64,000 nucleotides of DNA. Origin: Scolanthus callimorphus (taxonomy: Eukaryota; Cnidaria; Anthozoa; Actiniaria; Edwardsiidae). The position numbers were made by a program, and so were the translations under genes. The stretch lies in the NCBI GenBank assembly GCA_033964015.1, contig CM066916.1:17322675-17386674 (forward strand), in the 5' to 3' direction. Below, one piece after another: positions 20,801-31,040 of this stretch. Numbering within the stretch: the first letter of the stretch is position 1; each line of letters begins with the position of its first letter. The notes beneath the pieces are model-generated. The model saw only the letters and a program-made list of their open reading frames with translations. It ran no database searches and was not told the origin of the DNA.

Positions 20801-21358
20801 GGAAATGTCAATGAAGTTGAGACCGCCAGTGAAGAGGAGTTTCTGTTTCTCGGGGAGGTTACCGGGGAATTCAGTGATCCCTGGATTGCCCAGATAGGGG
20901 TTAATGGGCACAACACAAAGTTTAAGCTTGACACGGGAGCCTCTGTTTGCGTGTTGAGTGATTCTACCCCATGGCTAAAGGGAGTAAAGCTAACCAAATC
21001 CCATAGTAATCTAAAGGGTCCAGGAGGGGTAAAGCTAGATGTTATTGGAACTTTCAAGGCTACCCTTAAATACCGTCAGAGTAAGATCCAAGAAGACATG
21101 TATGTTATCAGGAACCAGCCTTGTTCCTTGCTGAGCAAGAATGTATGTGTAAAGTTGGGTCTAATCAAATTGAATGATGTTGGGGAACTTATCCATTCAC
21201 CCCAAGACTTTAGAAAGGAATTCCCCAAGTTGTTCCAAGGTTTGGGAAAGCTCAAAACGGATTATAAGATAACATTGCGGGACGATGCAGTCCCTGTGCG
21301 CCTTTATACCCTAGAAAGATCCCTCATCCCTTGGTACCCAGAGTCAAGGTCGAAATAG
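20801..21358 (+). CDS. Gypsy Pol, aspartic protease region
   Basis: This follows Gag without a clear stop. The catalytic FKLDTGASVCVLSD lies at about 20921-20962, the retropepsin DTG signature. The domain continues through LLSKNVCVKLGLI. The frame is lost near 21308, where a CCC run precedes the RT start. It is part of the polyprotein that matures Gag-Pol. Confidence 0.8.
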   Translation, partial: GNVNEVETASEEEFLFLGEVTGEFSDPWIAQIGVNGHNTKFKLDTGASVCVLSDSTPWLKGVKLTKSHSNLKGPGGVKLDVIGTFKATLKYRQSKIQEDMYVIRNQPCSLLSKNVCVKLGLIKLNDVGELIHSPQDFRKEFPKLFQGLGKLKTDYKITLRDDAVPVRLYTLERSLIPWYPESRSK

Positions 21359-22842
21359 AGTCCATGCTTAAGCAAAACGTGATCTCGCCCGTTACTGTGC
21401 CTACGGAATGGTGTTCTGGAATTGTTTGTGTCCCTAAAGCAAATGGTAAAATGCGCATTTGCGTTGATCTCACCCCATTGAACAAGGCTGTCAAACGCGA
21501 GGCGCATCCAATGCCGTCAGTTGATGAAAGCTTGTCCAAACTGGGCCAAGGCAAAGTTTTTAGTAAACTTGACGCTAATAGTGGGTTTTGGCAGGTACCC
21601 CTGGATGAACAGTCAAAACTTCTGACAACATTTATTACGCCATTTGGTAGATTTTGTTTCAACAGATTGCCATTTGGAATCAGCTCCGCTCCTGAGATAT
21701 TCCAGCGTACTATGTCACATATTCTAGAGGGGCTTGAAGGGGTGATCTGCCAAATGGATGACATTCTAATCGTGGGGAGAAACCAGGCAGAGCATGACAA
21801 GCGTGTCCGGGCAGTACTTACCAAGATCCAGGAAGCTGGCATGACCTTAAATGAGAAATGCGAGTTCAACAAAACCTCCATCAAGTTCCTAGGACACATC
21901 ATCGATGGCTCTGGCATCTACGTTGACCCGGATAAGACTGAGGCCATCACTAAGTTCCCAGCACCGACAACAGTAACCGAGCTACAACGGTTCATGGGAA
22001 TGGTCAACCATGTCGGGAAGTTTGTACCACGCCTGGCCGATCTCAACGAACCACTGCGCCAGTTGCTCCACAAAGACGCACAGTGGGTATGGGGCGTTCC
22101 TCAGATAAGAGCGTTCCATCAAATCAAGGAAGTGTTATCATCCTCTGAAGTGTTAGCACTCTACAGCCCAGAGCGGGAGACCATTGTCGCAGCCGATGCA
22201 TCCAACACTGGAATTGGTGCAGTTCTTGTGCAGATAGCCGATGATGGGTCTCGCCGTCCTGTCTACTATGCTTCACGATCTCTGTCGGAAACAGAGAGGA
22301 GGTATGCCGTTATAGAGAAGGAAGCTTTAGCCGCCACTTGGGCGTGTGAAAGGTTTGCGCAGTATGTGCTAGGGCTAAAGTTTACACTAGAGACAGACCA
22401 CAAGCCTCTAGTAACTTTGTTTAATACAACTGAGTTATGCAAAACGCCGCCTCGCATTCAAAGGTTTCGGCTCAGACTAATGAGATTCAGTCCACATGTA
22501 GTCTATGTTCCAGGTAAACAGCAGCTGACTGCAGATGCGCTGTCGAGGGCCCCTGTAGGGAAGCCACAGCGAGAGGATGCAATGCTAGTTGAGGAAGTAG
22601 AAAGTTACGTGAGTAAGACATTGAGGGAACTTCCTGCAACACCGAGCCGTCTCCAGGAAATACGAAATGCTCAGAGGGCTGACGAGGAGTGTTCCCTAAT
22701 CCGTAAGTACTGTATGGAGGGTTGGCCTGCTTACATGCCCCATCGACCCCTCATGCAGCCATACTGGGAGGCACAAAGCCACCTTGCAGTCATTGATGAT
22801 CTCTTGTTGTATGATGAGCGAATTGTTATTCCAGGTCCATGA
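21331..22842 (+). CDS. Gypsy Pol, reverse transcriptase and RNase H
   Basis: 503 uninterrupted codons. RT motifs in order are NGKMRICVDLTPLNKAV, KLDANSGFWQVPL, FGISSAPEIFQRTM and the catalytic QMDDILI (about 21751, in place of the usual Y/VxDD form), then FLGHII. RNase H follows with AADASNTGIGAVL, ASRSLSETERRYAVIEKE and TDHKPL. DALSRAP is the tether typical of Gypsy. The ORF stops at 22842 although the integrase begins at once in another frame. Confidence 0.95.
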   Translation: MVPRVKVEIESMLKQNVISPVTVPTEWCSGIVCVPKANGKMRICVDLTPLNKAVKREAHPMPSVDESLSKLGQGKVFSKLDANSGFWQVPLDEQSKLLTTFITPFGRFCFNRLPFGISSAPEIFQRTMSHILEGLEGVICQMDDILIVGRNQAEHDKRVRAVLTKIQEAGMTLNEKCEFNKTSIKFLGHIIDGSGIYVDPDKTEAITKFPAPTTVTELQRFMGMVNHVGKFVPRLADLNEPLRQLLHKDAQWVWGVPQIRAFHQIKEVLSSSEVLALYSPERETIVAADASNTGIGAVLVQIADDGSRRPVYYASRSLSETERRYAVIEKEALAATWACERFAQYVLGLKFTLETDHKPLVTLFNTTELCKTPPRIQRFRLRLMRFSPHVVYVPGKQQLTADALSRAPVGKPQREDAMLVEEVESYVSKTLRELPATPSRLQEIRNAQRADEECSLIRKYCMEGWPAYMPHRPLMQPYWEAQSHLAVIDDLLLYDERIVIPGP

Positions 22843-23411
22843 GGCTAGATATTCTCGATTGCATCCACACTGGTCACCTTGGCATCACCAAGTGCAGAGC
22901 ACGGGCCCGCACTTCAGTATGGTGGCCAGGACTGTCTACTAGTATCCAAGATATGGTTTCAAGGTGCAGCACATGCTCTAAAGTCAAGCAAGACCAGCGC
23001 GAGCCACTGCTTCCAAGCTCCTTCCCATCACGCCCATGGGAAAGAATCGGTATGGATCTGTTCTCCTATCAAGGTAAAGTTCACCTTATTGTGGTTGATT
23101 ATTATTCAAGGTGGATAGAGGTCAAGAGACTTCATAGCCAAACATCCGAATACGTTATCGGTGTTCTAAAGGAACTGTTTGCAACACACGGAATACCAGA
23201 CATTGCAATTTCAGACAATGGCCCACAGTTTGTTTCTGACGTGTTTCGTAAGTTCGCAGACACATATGCCTTTATCCATTACACAAGCTCACCTAAGTAT
23301 GCTCCCGCTAATGGAGAAGCGGAAAGGGCAGTTCGTACCGTTAGGAATTACTCAAGAAAAATCAGAATCCTGACCTTGCACTTCTGTCATATCGAGCTAC
23401 GCCTTTACTGA
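22839..23411 (+). CDS. Gypsy Pol, integrase
   Basis: It has an HHCC zinc domain (CIHTGHLGITKC and RCSTCSKV) followed by the DDE core: IGMDLF, ISDNGPQF and PANGEAER supply the three acidic residues. The frame breaks near 23343 (G run) and again near 23410. The C-terminal part continues in other frames to about 23760. It would insert the cDNA with the 5-bp duplication seen at both ends. Confidence 0.9.
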   Translation: MRLDILDCIHTGHLGITKCRARARTSVWWPGLSTSIQDMVSRCSTCSKVKQDQREPLLPSSFPSRPWERIGMDLFSYQGKVHLIVVDYYSRWIEVKRLHSQTSEYVIGVLKELFATHGIPDIAISDNGPQFVSDVFRKFADTYAFIHYTSSPKYAPANGEAERAVRTVRNYSRKIRILTLHFCHIELRLY

Positions 23412-24058
23412 ATGGCCTTCTCCAAGCGAGCTCCTCATGGGACGTAGGCTGAAAACTCAGCTACCCATACTACCACGCACCCTCCAGCCGAGGGATAAGG
23501 CAGATTTGCAGACGGTAAGAGCAAGGAAGAGCTGTATCGGTCCAAGCAAGAGGAAACGTTTAACAGGAGACACCGAGCTAGAGACCTGTCTTCCTTGCAG
23601 GCAGGTGAAACTGTATGGATTAAGGACCAGCTAAACAAGGCCAGGTGCTATCACCGACCCAGTACCCAAGGTCGTACCTTGTCAAGACAGATAAAGGTAT
23701 TCTAAGGCGAAACCGTTCCGCCTTAGTCTCCACTAGCAAGGAGAGGGATATGCTGACCCTGCGGAATTAGCTTCTGGCACCAGTCAAGGTTCTTCTGCAC
23801 CCGTACAGAGCCCGCCTTCTACCCCAGTGAAAGCTCCTGGAATATTACCATCCCAGCAGACAACCCGGTCTGGCAGAGTGGTCAGACCACCACAGCGACT
23901 GGACTTATAATGTTAAAGGAACAATGATTTGAACACTTTGGTATTTAGCATTAAGCTTTATTGACATTTGTTTCAACATTTTAGTATGTGTTACATGATG
24001 CTTGATTAGTTAGCACAGCACCCAATGCATTGTATAGTCAAGTATAGTGGCTTATACT

Positions 24059-24068
24059 TAGGCAGGGA
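24059..24068 (+). promoter_or_regulatory. Putative polypurine tract
   Basis: AGGCAGGGA immediately upstream of the 3' LTR, the expected plus-strand primer site. Confidence 0.6.
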
Positions 24069-24210
24069 TGTAGTATACGGTCACCCTGTGTGTTGCCCGC
24101 AATGCATGTTGGGGCACGTGTTGTAGGGAGTCGCCATCTTGAAAGTAAAACTAGTTGTTGTTACTTCGGTCATCTGTGTATTCTCCTGCATCTAAAGGCA
24201 CGTTACTACA
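24069..24210 (+). repeat. Gypsy 3' LTR
   Basis: 142 bp, identical to the 5' LTR, followed by the ATACA duplication. Confidence 0.95.
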
Positions 24211-24254
24211 ATACATATCGGGCTATAACTTTTGCGTTTTTGCCGATTCCATTA

Positions 24255-24521
24255 CTGTGCGACTACGTCAACCGGGCCATTTTGTAAGAAGTTAGCCAAT
24301 CAGAAAGCGAGTACAGAACAAAGGATCTCGACTTTCTCGAGATCTGAGACACCGAAATATCGCTTTTCTCGTAAAAATTGTGGAACTTATGGGCAGAAAT
24401 AACTTCAAAACACTTAATTACTCATCGTCAGATGTATTGCAGGTATTAATTTCCTTAAAATGGTTTGAATCTCTAAATGACAAACTTTTTACGGGATGGC
24501 CCGATTGACGTAGTCGCACAG
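24255..24521. mobile_element. 267-bp MITE with TA target duplication
   Basis: The ends CTGTGCGACTACGTCAA and (C/T)CGGGCCAT form 26-bp inverted repeats with one mismatch. TA occurs on both sides (24253-24254, 24522-24523). The uninterrupted opposite arm of the host foldback (near 25600) shows the empty site, which confirms insertion. It is Tc1/mariner-like by its duplication. Confidence 0.9.
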
Positions 24522-25710
24522 TAATTCTTCTTGTAAATCAAGCACAAATGACCTTAGATTTGCTGCGAATTCTCTGATCTTTGCAATCTTTTTCATCTAA
24601 GTAACAATTCTTAAATACAAAGAGCCCCATAGTTTTTAATGCCCTCTCATAAAAAGTCTTGCAGATATTTTCGGCTTAAATCTTGGCGATGCTCATTAGA
24701 AGACTTGAACTTTCGTCTGGCCAAGTTTCAGAAAATCGTAGGTCAGAAATGTATCAGCGAGGTCGATGTCGAAGACGCACCACAAATTGAATGTAAAAAT
24801 TCCTGCGCACTAATAAAAGCATTTCAACCTATCAATTTTTGGGACAAGTTACCTAGATGCATGTCAAACTATATGTTAAGAGCAATTACTTTAAATACAA
24901 ACCACTTAAATTTAGAAGCACCCTGATCATTAGCATTTCACAACAACAGTTTGAAACCTGCGGCCATGGAGAGAGCGCAGTTAGCTCGCAGAAGAAAAAA
25001 AATTAGAATTCGCGGCAATGAACATTCAACTTTAAGTTAAACCTGCATAATAGCTTTCAAAAACATTCAGTTTAATTCCGTGATATCTCTTTTGATACAA
25101 AACATCCAATTTTAAGGTTAATTTACCAAGTGCGGAATGCCATAAATTTCTGGTTTTATGCCCCAAACAAACAGTGCTTCTTAAGTTAAGTGGTTTGGAT
25201 TTAAAACAATTGCTCTTAACATATAGTTTGACATGCATCTAGGTAACTTGTCCCAAAAATTGATAGGCTAAAATTCTTTTATTAGTGCACAGGAAATTTT
25301 TACATTCATGCCTTAGTGAAAGGCTTAATTTGTGGTGCGTCTACGACATCGACCTCGCTAATACATTTCTGACCTACTAATTTTCTGAAACTTGGCCAGA
25401 TGAAAGTTCAAGTCTTCTAATGAGCATCGCCAAGATTTAAGCCGAAAATATCTGCAAGATTCTTTTATGAGAGGGCATTAAAAACTATGGGTTGTCTTTG
25501 TATTTAAGAATTGTGACTTAGATGGAAAAGATTGCAAGATCGGAGAATTCGCAGCTAATCTAGGGTCATTTGTGCTTGATTTACAAAAAGAATTACTGGA
25601 ATCGGCAAAAAAACGCAAAAGTTATAGCCCGATATGTATAACCTGGTAGTTCAGCTCTGGACACAGATGAGCGCACAAACCATTTCGAGCGAGTCACCTT
25701 AAAGGCCCAT

Positions 25711-25965
25711 AATAATAATAATAATAATAACGTGCTTATATAGCGCTTTATCCTCGCGGCTCAAAGCGCTTTACATTAATGGATAACTCATCCTATAAGA
25801 ACCAGCTTATAAACATGAGTGTGTGTTTATTGTGAGTTCTGTGACACTGAGGTTGGGCAACTTCCGACGGTCCTAGTGGTTCTTTAACGTCCCTCTGGTT
25901 CCGGTTAGTGTAGTGTATGTGAGAGACGGGGCCTACGGTTTAACGTCCTTATCCGAGAGCCTTTG
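25711..25965 (+). mobile_element. SINE-like element
   Basis: It begins with an ATA microsatellite (25711-25731), then GTGCTTATATAGCGCTTTAT and CTCAAAGCGCTTTACATTAA, a motif widespread in marine invertebrate short repeats. It ends with TGGTTCTTTAACGTCCC, GAGACGGGG and TTAACGTCC blocks shared with 7711-7930. It has no ORF. The family name needs a library search. Confidence 0.55.
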
Positions 25966-26135
25966 CGGTTATTAACCTTTGCGGACTCTTAGCCAATCAG
26001 AGCACCCGAAAAACAATGGATCAATTTGAAAACAAAAGGAAACGGGACGCAAAGGCTCCCGGTTGGTCATGGGCCTTTAAAATAGCCTTTTAACTCATTT
26101 CGACTTTTGCGCAGTGCGCCTCTTATTTGCTCACA

Positions 26136-26634
26136 TTCTCGAAACCAGAGCTCCCCGGCTCGTCGTCTCGCAGGGGAGGCTCTGGTGACATCCATTTGAG
26201 GGCCTTCGCTGATTGGCTGAAATGACGCGCACGCGTACATAAAAGTAGCCTAATCTCGCTTCATAAAAACGTGTCTGTCAAAAATAACACTGGCATTAAT
26301 TTTCTATAGTCGTCTGTTCAACCTATGCCTTCGACTTGAACGCTCTAAAAGTAATAGACCAATTTCGATATTTTAAAATTCAAACTTGGATACGAGGCTC
26401 ATGGGAATAAACAAAAGAATAAATTATTCATTTTTCGATGACGATGCGACATATGTTTCTTTCGTGTTATTCCCATGAGCCTCGGATAAGCCTCAAATAA
26501 GCATTTAATATATCGAAATTGGTCTAATGTGAGGCATTAACCCACAATTCTCTTTCGAGCATGCGTCGGTGGTTGTCACCAGAGCCTCCCCTGTGAGGCG
26601 ACGAGCCGGGGAGCTCTGGGTACGAGAAAGATTT
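26136..26634. mobile_element. Foldback element with nested TA-ended palindrome
   Basis: The outer ends CCAGAGCTCCCCGGCTCGTC and GCAGGGGAGGCTCTGGTGAC (from 26147) recur inverted at about 26575-26622. Inside, TAGACCAATTTCGATAT (26355) and its complement ATATCGAAATTGGTCTA (to 26526) bound a second palindrome carrying GAGGCTCATGGGAATAA in both arms. The inner element is flanked by TA. Confidence 0.8.
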
Positions 26635-27132
26635 GCCCAAGTTTTGCACCCTCTTGCCTCTAGGTGCCTTAGCTTGGCATAATAAAAGGTTCTCATACAG
26701 TGTAGGTTATGAAATGCAAAAAGTATAGCGCTTTAAAACAAACAGTTTCTTTAGTAAGCTCCCACATGGATAAATTTAGCGGCAATTAATTTGTAGTATA
26801 TATATACTTTGGCAAAGGAAACAGCGAAATGATCTTGTGTTTTAGTCCCGCACGCGATAGCAGATAGCGGCGTCCCGAGGGATTGGATGGATGGATGACT
26901 TCAGCATAAATTATGCTAATATCGTGCTAAGGAGTGAGTGAGTGACATCGAGCTCCCCCAATAACTCTTTGGCTGTTGCTACGAAACTAGCCACGTGTTA
27001 AAAACTGGTAAGAAACTTTGTCGATCGCGTGGCCACGGAGTAAATGACACGCCGTAAGCATGTTTCCTACCAAAAATCTGTATGATAAAATTTACTCTTG
27101 ACATGGCTAAAATCTCTTGTTGTTTTGCGCAG

Positions 27133-27460
27133 CTCAATGCATTGGCGTTCCCCTGGGGATGGAGGACAGGCGAATTGTCGCTTCTCAGCTGTGGCAGTCC
27201 TCATACGAGGGCAACAACCCTGCTTTCGGACCAGACAGAGCTCGACTAAACCTTGCGGAATGGCCATTTGGGGCACAGTTCTCTGAAGGGACACAAATAA
27301 ACGCTTTCGTATTGATTTCTTGGCAACAAAGGTGGTAACCGCCATTGCAATGCAGGGATATGGTTATGTTAACAGCAAGGCGTACACCAAGTCCTTTCAA
27401 ATCTCTCACGCATTGACCAACACTTCCTGGACATTTGCAAAGTCCTCACATGGAGAATTG
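27133..27460 (+). CDS. Exon: discoidin (F5/8 type C) domain, with an internal frameshift
   Basis: An acceptor TTTTGCGCAG ends at 27132 and a donor GTAGGT begins at 27461. The exon enters in phase 1 and reads QCIGVPLGMEDRRIVASQL, then PDRARLNLAEWPFGA. Both are F5/8C hallmarks (initial Cys, PLGME, ARLN). After about 27290 the domain continues in another frame (RFRIDFLATKVVTAIAMQGY, then SFQISH). A one-base indel near 27283-27305 therefore splits it. The rest of the discoidin fold should be in a later exon, which I did not find. It likely belongs with exons 14354 and 15526 as a secreted or surface adhesion-type protein. A separate gene cannot be excluded. Confidence 0.7.
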
Positions 27461-27831
27461 GTAGGTTCGGGAAGCCTGTGTTGTAACTTGCTCTCACCAA
27501 TCTGCGGCGGCCATGTACGATGAATTTATATTGCTGCTTCACTTACCTGAACGAATCTCATAAATCTCTTATAATTATTTCCTCAAAATGGTTGTCGAAC
27601 ACAGTTCAGCTGCTGATTAGGCTGCACGGGTCCGAACATAACGTCCACAAAACTAAGCAATTGACCCACAAGTCAAACCATAAATTCGTTTGTAGAGCCA
27701 TATTTCGACATATTTTGGAAGCAAACCCAACCGCATCATCATGCATTTGGCATTTGAAAAGTTTTCAAAGCTCATTCTAATTAGCGTATATTTTATGTGT
27801 AGCGCACTGACAAGAGTAAAAGCCTTGTCGG

Positions 27832-27832
<1 letters not shown>

Positions 27833-27875
<43 letters not shown>

Positions 27876-28236
27876 TCATATTTTTTGGGCGGGGTGCTCG
27901 TCGGGAACTTTCGATTTTACCCCTAAAAGGTACCTAAGATGGCGTCGCTTAGTTTGTTTTGACCCCCAAAGGTACCAACAGACGTAGTTTTCCATCGTAA
28001 TTTTCTCTTGTATTTTTTCCGAGCGAAAATACGTCTCAAATTCAGGCTTCAAACAGGGAAGTGTCACACTTCCCTGCTTCAAACAACGTGATTGCTAGAC
28101 GGACCCCTAACAGGTACCTATCTGGAAAAAAATTGCAAGTTTTCAAATAAAAAGTGCCAGAGGCCTATTTTCAAACCCTAAAAGGTACGACGAGCACCCC
28201 CGCCCCAAAAAATATGGGAGTACCCCCGGGAGCCTT
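27833..28236. mobile_element. Poly-G foldback repeat
   Basis: A run of 39 G (27833-27871) leads into ACTCTCATATTTTTTGGGCG, GGGGTGCTCGTCGGG and CCCCTAAAAGGTACC. The complement of this arm lies at about 28180-28236 (AAAAGGTACGACGAGCACCC, CCCAAAAAATATGGGAGTAC). A 23-bp hairpin CAGGGAAGTGT/CACACTTCCCTG is at 28055-28077. Relatives are seen at 15340-15431 and 54030-54345. Confidence 0.65.
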
Positions 28237-28282
28237 GTACCTTTCAAAATTAGCGAAAGACTTACCACTGCAGAGATCTAAA

Positions 28283-28370
28283 GGCTGGTTTTCATATGTC
28301 GGGAAAGATCGGCGTTGGCCTGTTTCCCGTCCATCCCAGTCAGTTCCCGACATATATGAAAACACGGCTT
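28283..28370. mobile_element. Short palindromic MITE
   Basis: GGTTTTCATATGTCGGGAA and TTCCCGACATATATGAAAAC face each other across about 40 bp. No ORF. Confidence 0.5.
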
Positions 28371-29781
28371 CGCGAATTATCGGCGACGACGGCGATCGTC
28401 TGGGATGCGATCGGGAAAATAGAAAGTTTTTTTTTAAATATCTGATCCTGCCCTGTCTAAGTATGCCTGATCGTTTTCGATCTTGATCTTACGCACTTCT
28501 TCACTCAGCGACGTCATATCCGCTGAACTGTACAGCCCTTCCATGCTCACTCAGCTTGTTTATTTAGCATCGATACATTGTTTCCAAGCTGATGCTTCCT
28601 AAAACCTGGTCTCGATATAGTCTTATCTGTCGTATCAATCGACTGTGAAAAAATGGAAATATTCTATTATTTCACGGTCGACCTACACCGTTTTCAAACG
28701 AAAACGGATACTGTGGCTGTGGTCAGCCCAGTTCCCGCGCGGCCTAGTTTTCGCGCGCTTTGGAGTCACGTGACGAAGGTCAGAAATTGTCTTGTCGGAG
28801 TTTTCTGTCGTTAGTTGTTCGATGGAAAATCTACAAGAAAGCCACGTTTTGTTCAGCTTGAAACCCTAGGAAGCCTGTTTAGAGCCGCACAAGGTTTGTT
28901 GCCATTTGTATGTGTTCGTATTTCGATTTATGTGATTGTAAGTCAACATTTGATGAGTAATTCTGTGATATTTGTAATCTATCTTCAGCTTTACACATTC
29001 TCGAGTGAGAATTGAGTGAAAGCAACGGCGAATGATCAGTAAATAAACGTTTGGTTAAGTATCAAGTGTTACAGTAAAGCTTCGTTGGGAGTACGTACAA
29101 GTCTCGTGGAGATTTTGTCGGCGATCTAGGGAGTTCAAGTTGTATTTTCGTTGTGTTTTGATTCCGAAATCCTGTAGCCGTGTGGTCAGAGTGGATTTGG
29201 GAATTTGGAACTGGAATGGATCGCGGAGCCGTGGATCTGACAGTACGAGAACAAGGAGCCGTGTTAGTCGCGGAGAAAGTGTATCATCTCAAAGCTCAAG
29301 TGTGGTGAACTTAGAGCTAAGGCTACATTGCGAAGACGCAAAGTGGAACTAAAGTATGCTACTGTGGAAGCACAGAGAAAACTTGAACTGGCTCAAGCGG
29401 ATGTTGATGCCATAGAAGAGTGGGGGAGAAGTGGGGGAGGGAGAAGAACGCACGAATGATTATGTATTGTCCTTGCCTCTTTTGGATGCGAAGGCAACCA
29501 GTGAGGATTCCAAGGTCACTCAAGGGCAACCAGAAAACTTGGACGACGTTCCCAAGGTCACTCAAGGTGACACCCCAAGGGTAATTTTGTGAGTTTGTCG
29601 AGCCTGTTTATACAAGGGACCCTGACGCGGGAAAGGCGCCAGAGAACGTGAAGGTCATTCAAGGTCAGGACGTTCTTAATTGTGGAAATGCAGAGATACC
29701 GGAAGTGATGTGTAACCCCCTTCAGCGGAAACGGCGCTGAGGCCAACAGACACATGTAGGCTACAAGAACACTAGTACGCC

Positions 29782-30700
29782 ATGAATCCCTTTGTTCCGT
29801 GTTTTGAAGTTCCTATGGAGACTCCGAAGGTCATCCAAGGTCATCATGTAAATGAGCCATTTGCGAGTAGGGGGACGCCTACAAACCCATTCCTACCGTC
29901 TACTGGAGTGTCGACTGCCACGTATGACATACCCTCATACCCCGCAAGGCATGATGGGATCGCTGAAGCAATAACGAAGGAATGGAGGCAGGCAGGCTAC
30001 CTACGCCCACTCTCAAGGTTTTTGATGGGAATGCGCTGGATTGGCCGACTTGGAAAACATCATTCGAGACCGTAATCGAAAAGAGAACTGTAAACGCCAG
30101 TGAGAGAATTCTGTATTTAATGCAGATCTGGCGAACCACGCAAAATAGTCGAAGGATACCAGTTTGTTCAGACTGACAAGGCCTATGAAGGCTAAAAGGA
30201 AATTACAAGAGCGTTTTTGGGCACCCTTCTGTTGTCGCAGAGGCTTTTCGGAGCAAGCTTGAAGGATGGAAGAAAATTGCCGCTAAGGATGGTACTGCGC
30301 TGAGGGAGTACTCAGACTTCCTAAAAACATGTGAACTTGCAATGCAGACGGTCGAAGATTACAGACTCTAAATAAGCAACACGAGAACAAGCAGTTACTC
30401 AAGGCGTTACCAGGATGGATGTATCCTAAATGGGGAGTCAAGGTTAAGGATTATCAGACTAGACATGGTGACAACAAGTTTCCCCCGTTTAGTGAGTTTG
30501 TGAAGTTTGTAAGTGAGCAAGCCGAGGTGCAGTGTTTGCCTGTTCTCGCGGGATTGGACGCCGGAAGGACACCAAGGGAGTCCTACGGATCAAGGTCAAA
30601 GCCTCAAGATTGTAGAGTGCTAGCTACTGATACCAAGGAGAAACCAAAGGAGAACACCCCACGTAAACCAGAGAACTCTTGTATATTTTTTTAAAATCTC
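29782..30700 (+). pseudogene. BEL/Pao Gag-like region, frameshifted
   Basis: The segment LPTPTLKVFDGNALDWPTW (about 29994-30050) with SFETVIEKR matches the start of the Gag-like DUF1759 domain of BEL/Pao elements. The domain continues through AFRSKLEGWKK and DFLKTCELAM and ends in EQAEVQCLPVLAG. The parts lie in at least three frames with stops between, so no intact protein is encoded as assembled. Confidence 0.7.
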
Positions 30701-31040
30701 ATGAACTAGACTTCTGCAAGGGGTTTGAGAAAGAATCTTTGAAGAACAGATTAAGTTCATCATTAAGAAGGGACTTTGTTTAAGGTGTCCTCGAGCATGG
30801 ACATATGGCGAAGCAAAACAAATGTAAACGTAATGTAATATGTCGACGATGCAAGAAGGATCACCCCACTTGTCTGAAAGGAGTGATGATGAGGTGACAT
30901 CGCGTCTGAGGAGACTGAACCTGCTCAAGAAGGAGATGCAGCTGCGAACTGTACGAGCGTGTGTACCATTGAAGGACAGCGTGGAGGTGAAGATCAAAGT
31001 TTGATTGTGCCGGTTTGGATCTCTTGCGAGAGAATCCTTA

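Larger units (their letters stand above)
19820..24210 (+). mobile_element. Complete Gypsy-type LTR retrotransposon, 4,391 bp
   Basis: It has two 142-bp LTRs, identical base for base by eye, that start TGTAGTATAC and end GTTACTACA. It has a 5-bp target-site duplication ATACA (19815-19819 and 24211-24215). Gag, protease, RT, RNase H and integrase follow in Gypsy order (integrase last). A tRNA-primer-site-like TGGTGGCAGCGG directly follows the 5' LTR, and a purine tract AGGCAGGGA precedes the 3' LTR. Identical LTRs imply a very recent insertion. About seven frame breaks in gag-pol conflict with that unless many are sequence errors. Confidence 0.95.
19752..25702. mobile_element. TTAA-ended foldback element (~1.3 kb) split by Gypsy and a MITE
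   Basis: The outer left end TTAAGGTGGCTCGCTCGAAA (19752) pairs with the right end TTTCGAGCGAGTCACCTTAA (to 25702). After subtracting the Gypsy element and the MITE, the left arm (19752-19819, 24211-24254, 24524-24925) is an inverted match to the right arm (about 25190-25702). Examples are CATGCATCTAGGTAACTTGT and ATCTTGGCGATGCTCATTAG. The loop is about 24926-25189. TTAA at both edges suggests a piggyBac-type insertion (inferred). The 95-residue ORF at 24639 lies within an arm and has no known motif. Confidence 0.8.

Noticed and set aside
24639..24926. 95-codon ORF as a transposase
   Set aside because: It lies in an inverted arm of the foldback, and the opposite arm has stops in the same frame; no catalytic motif is visible.
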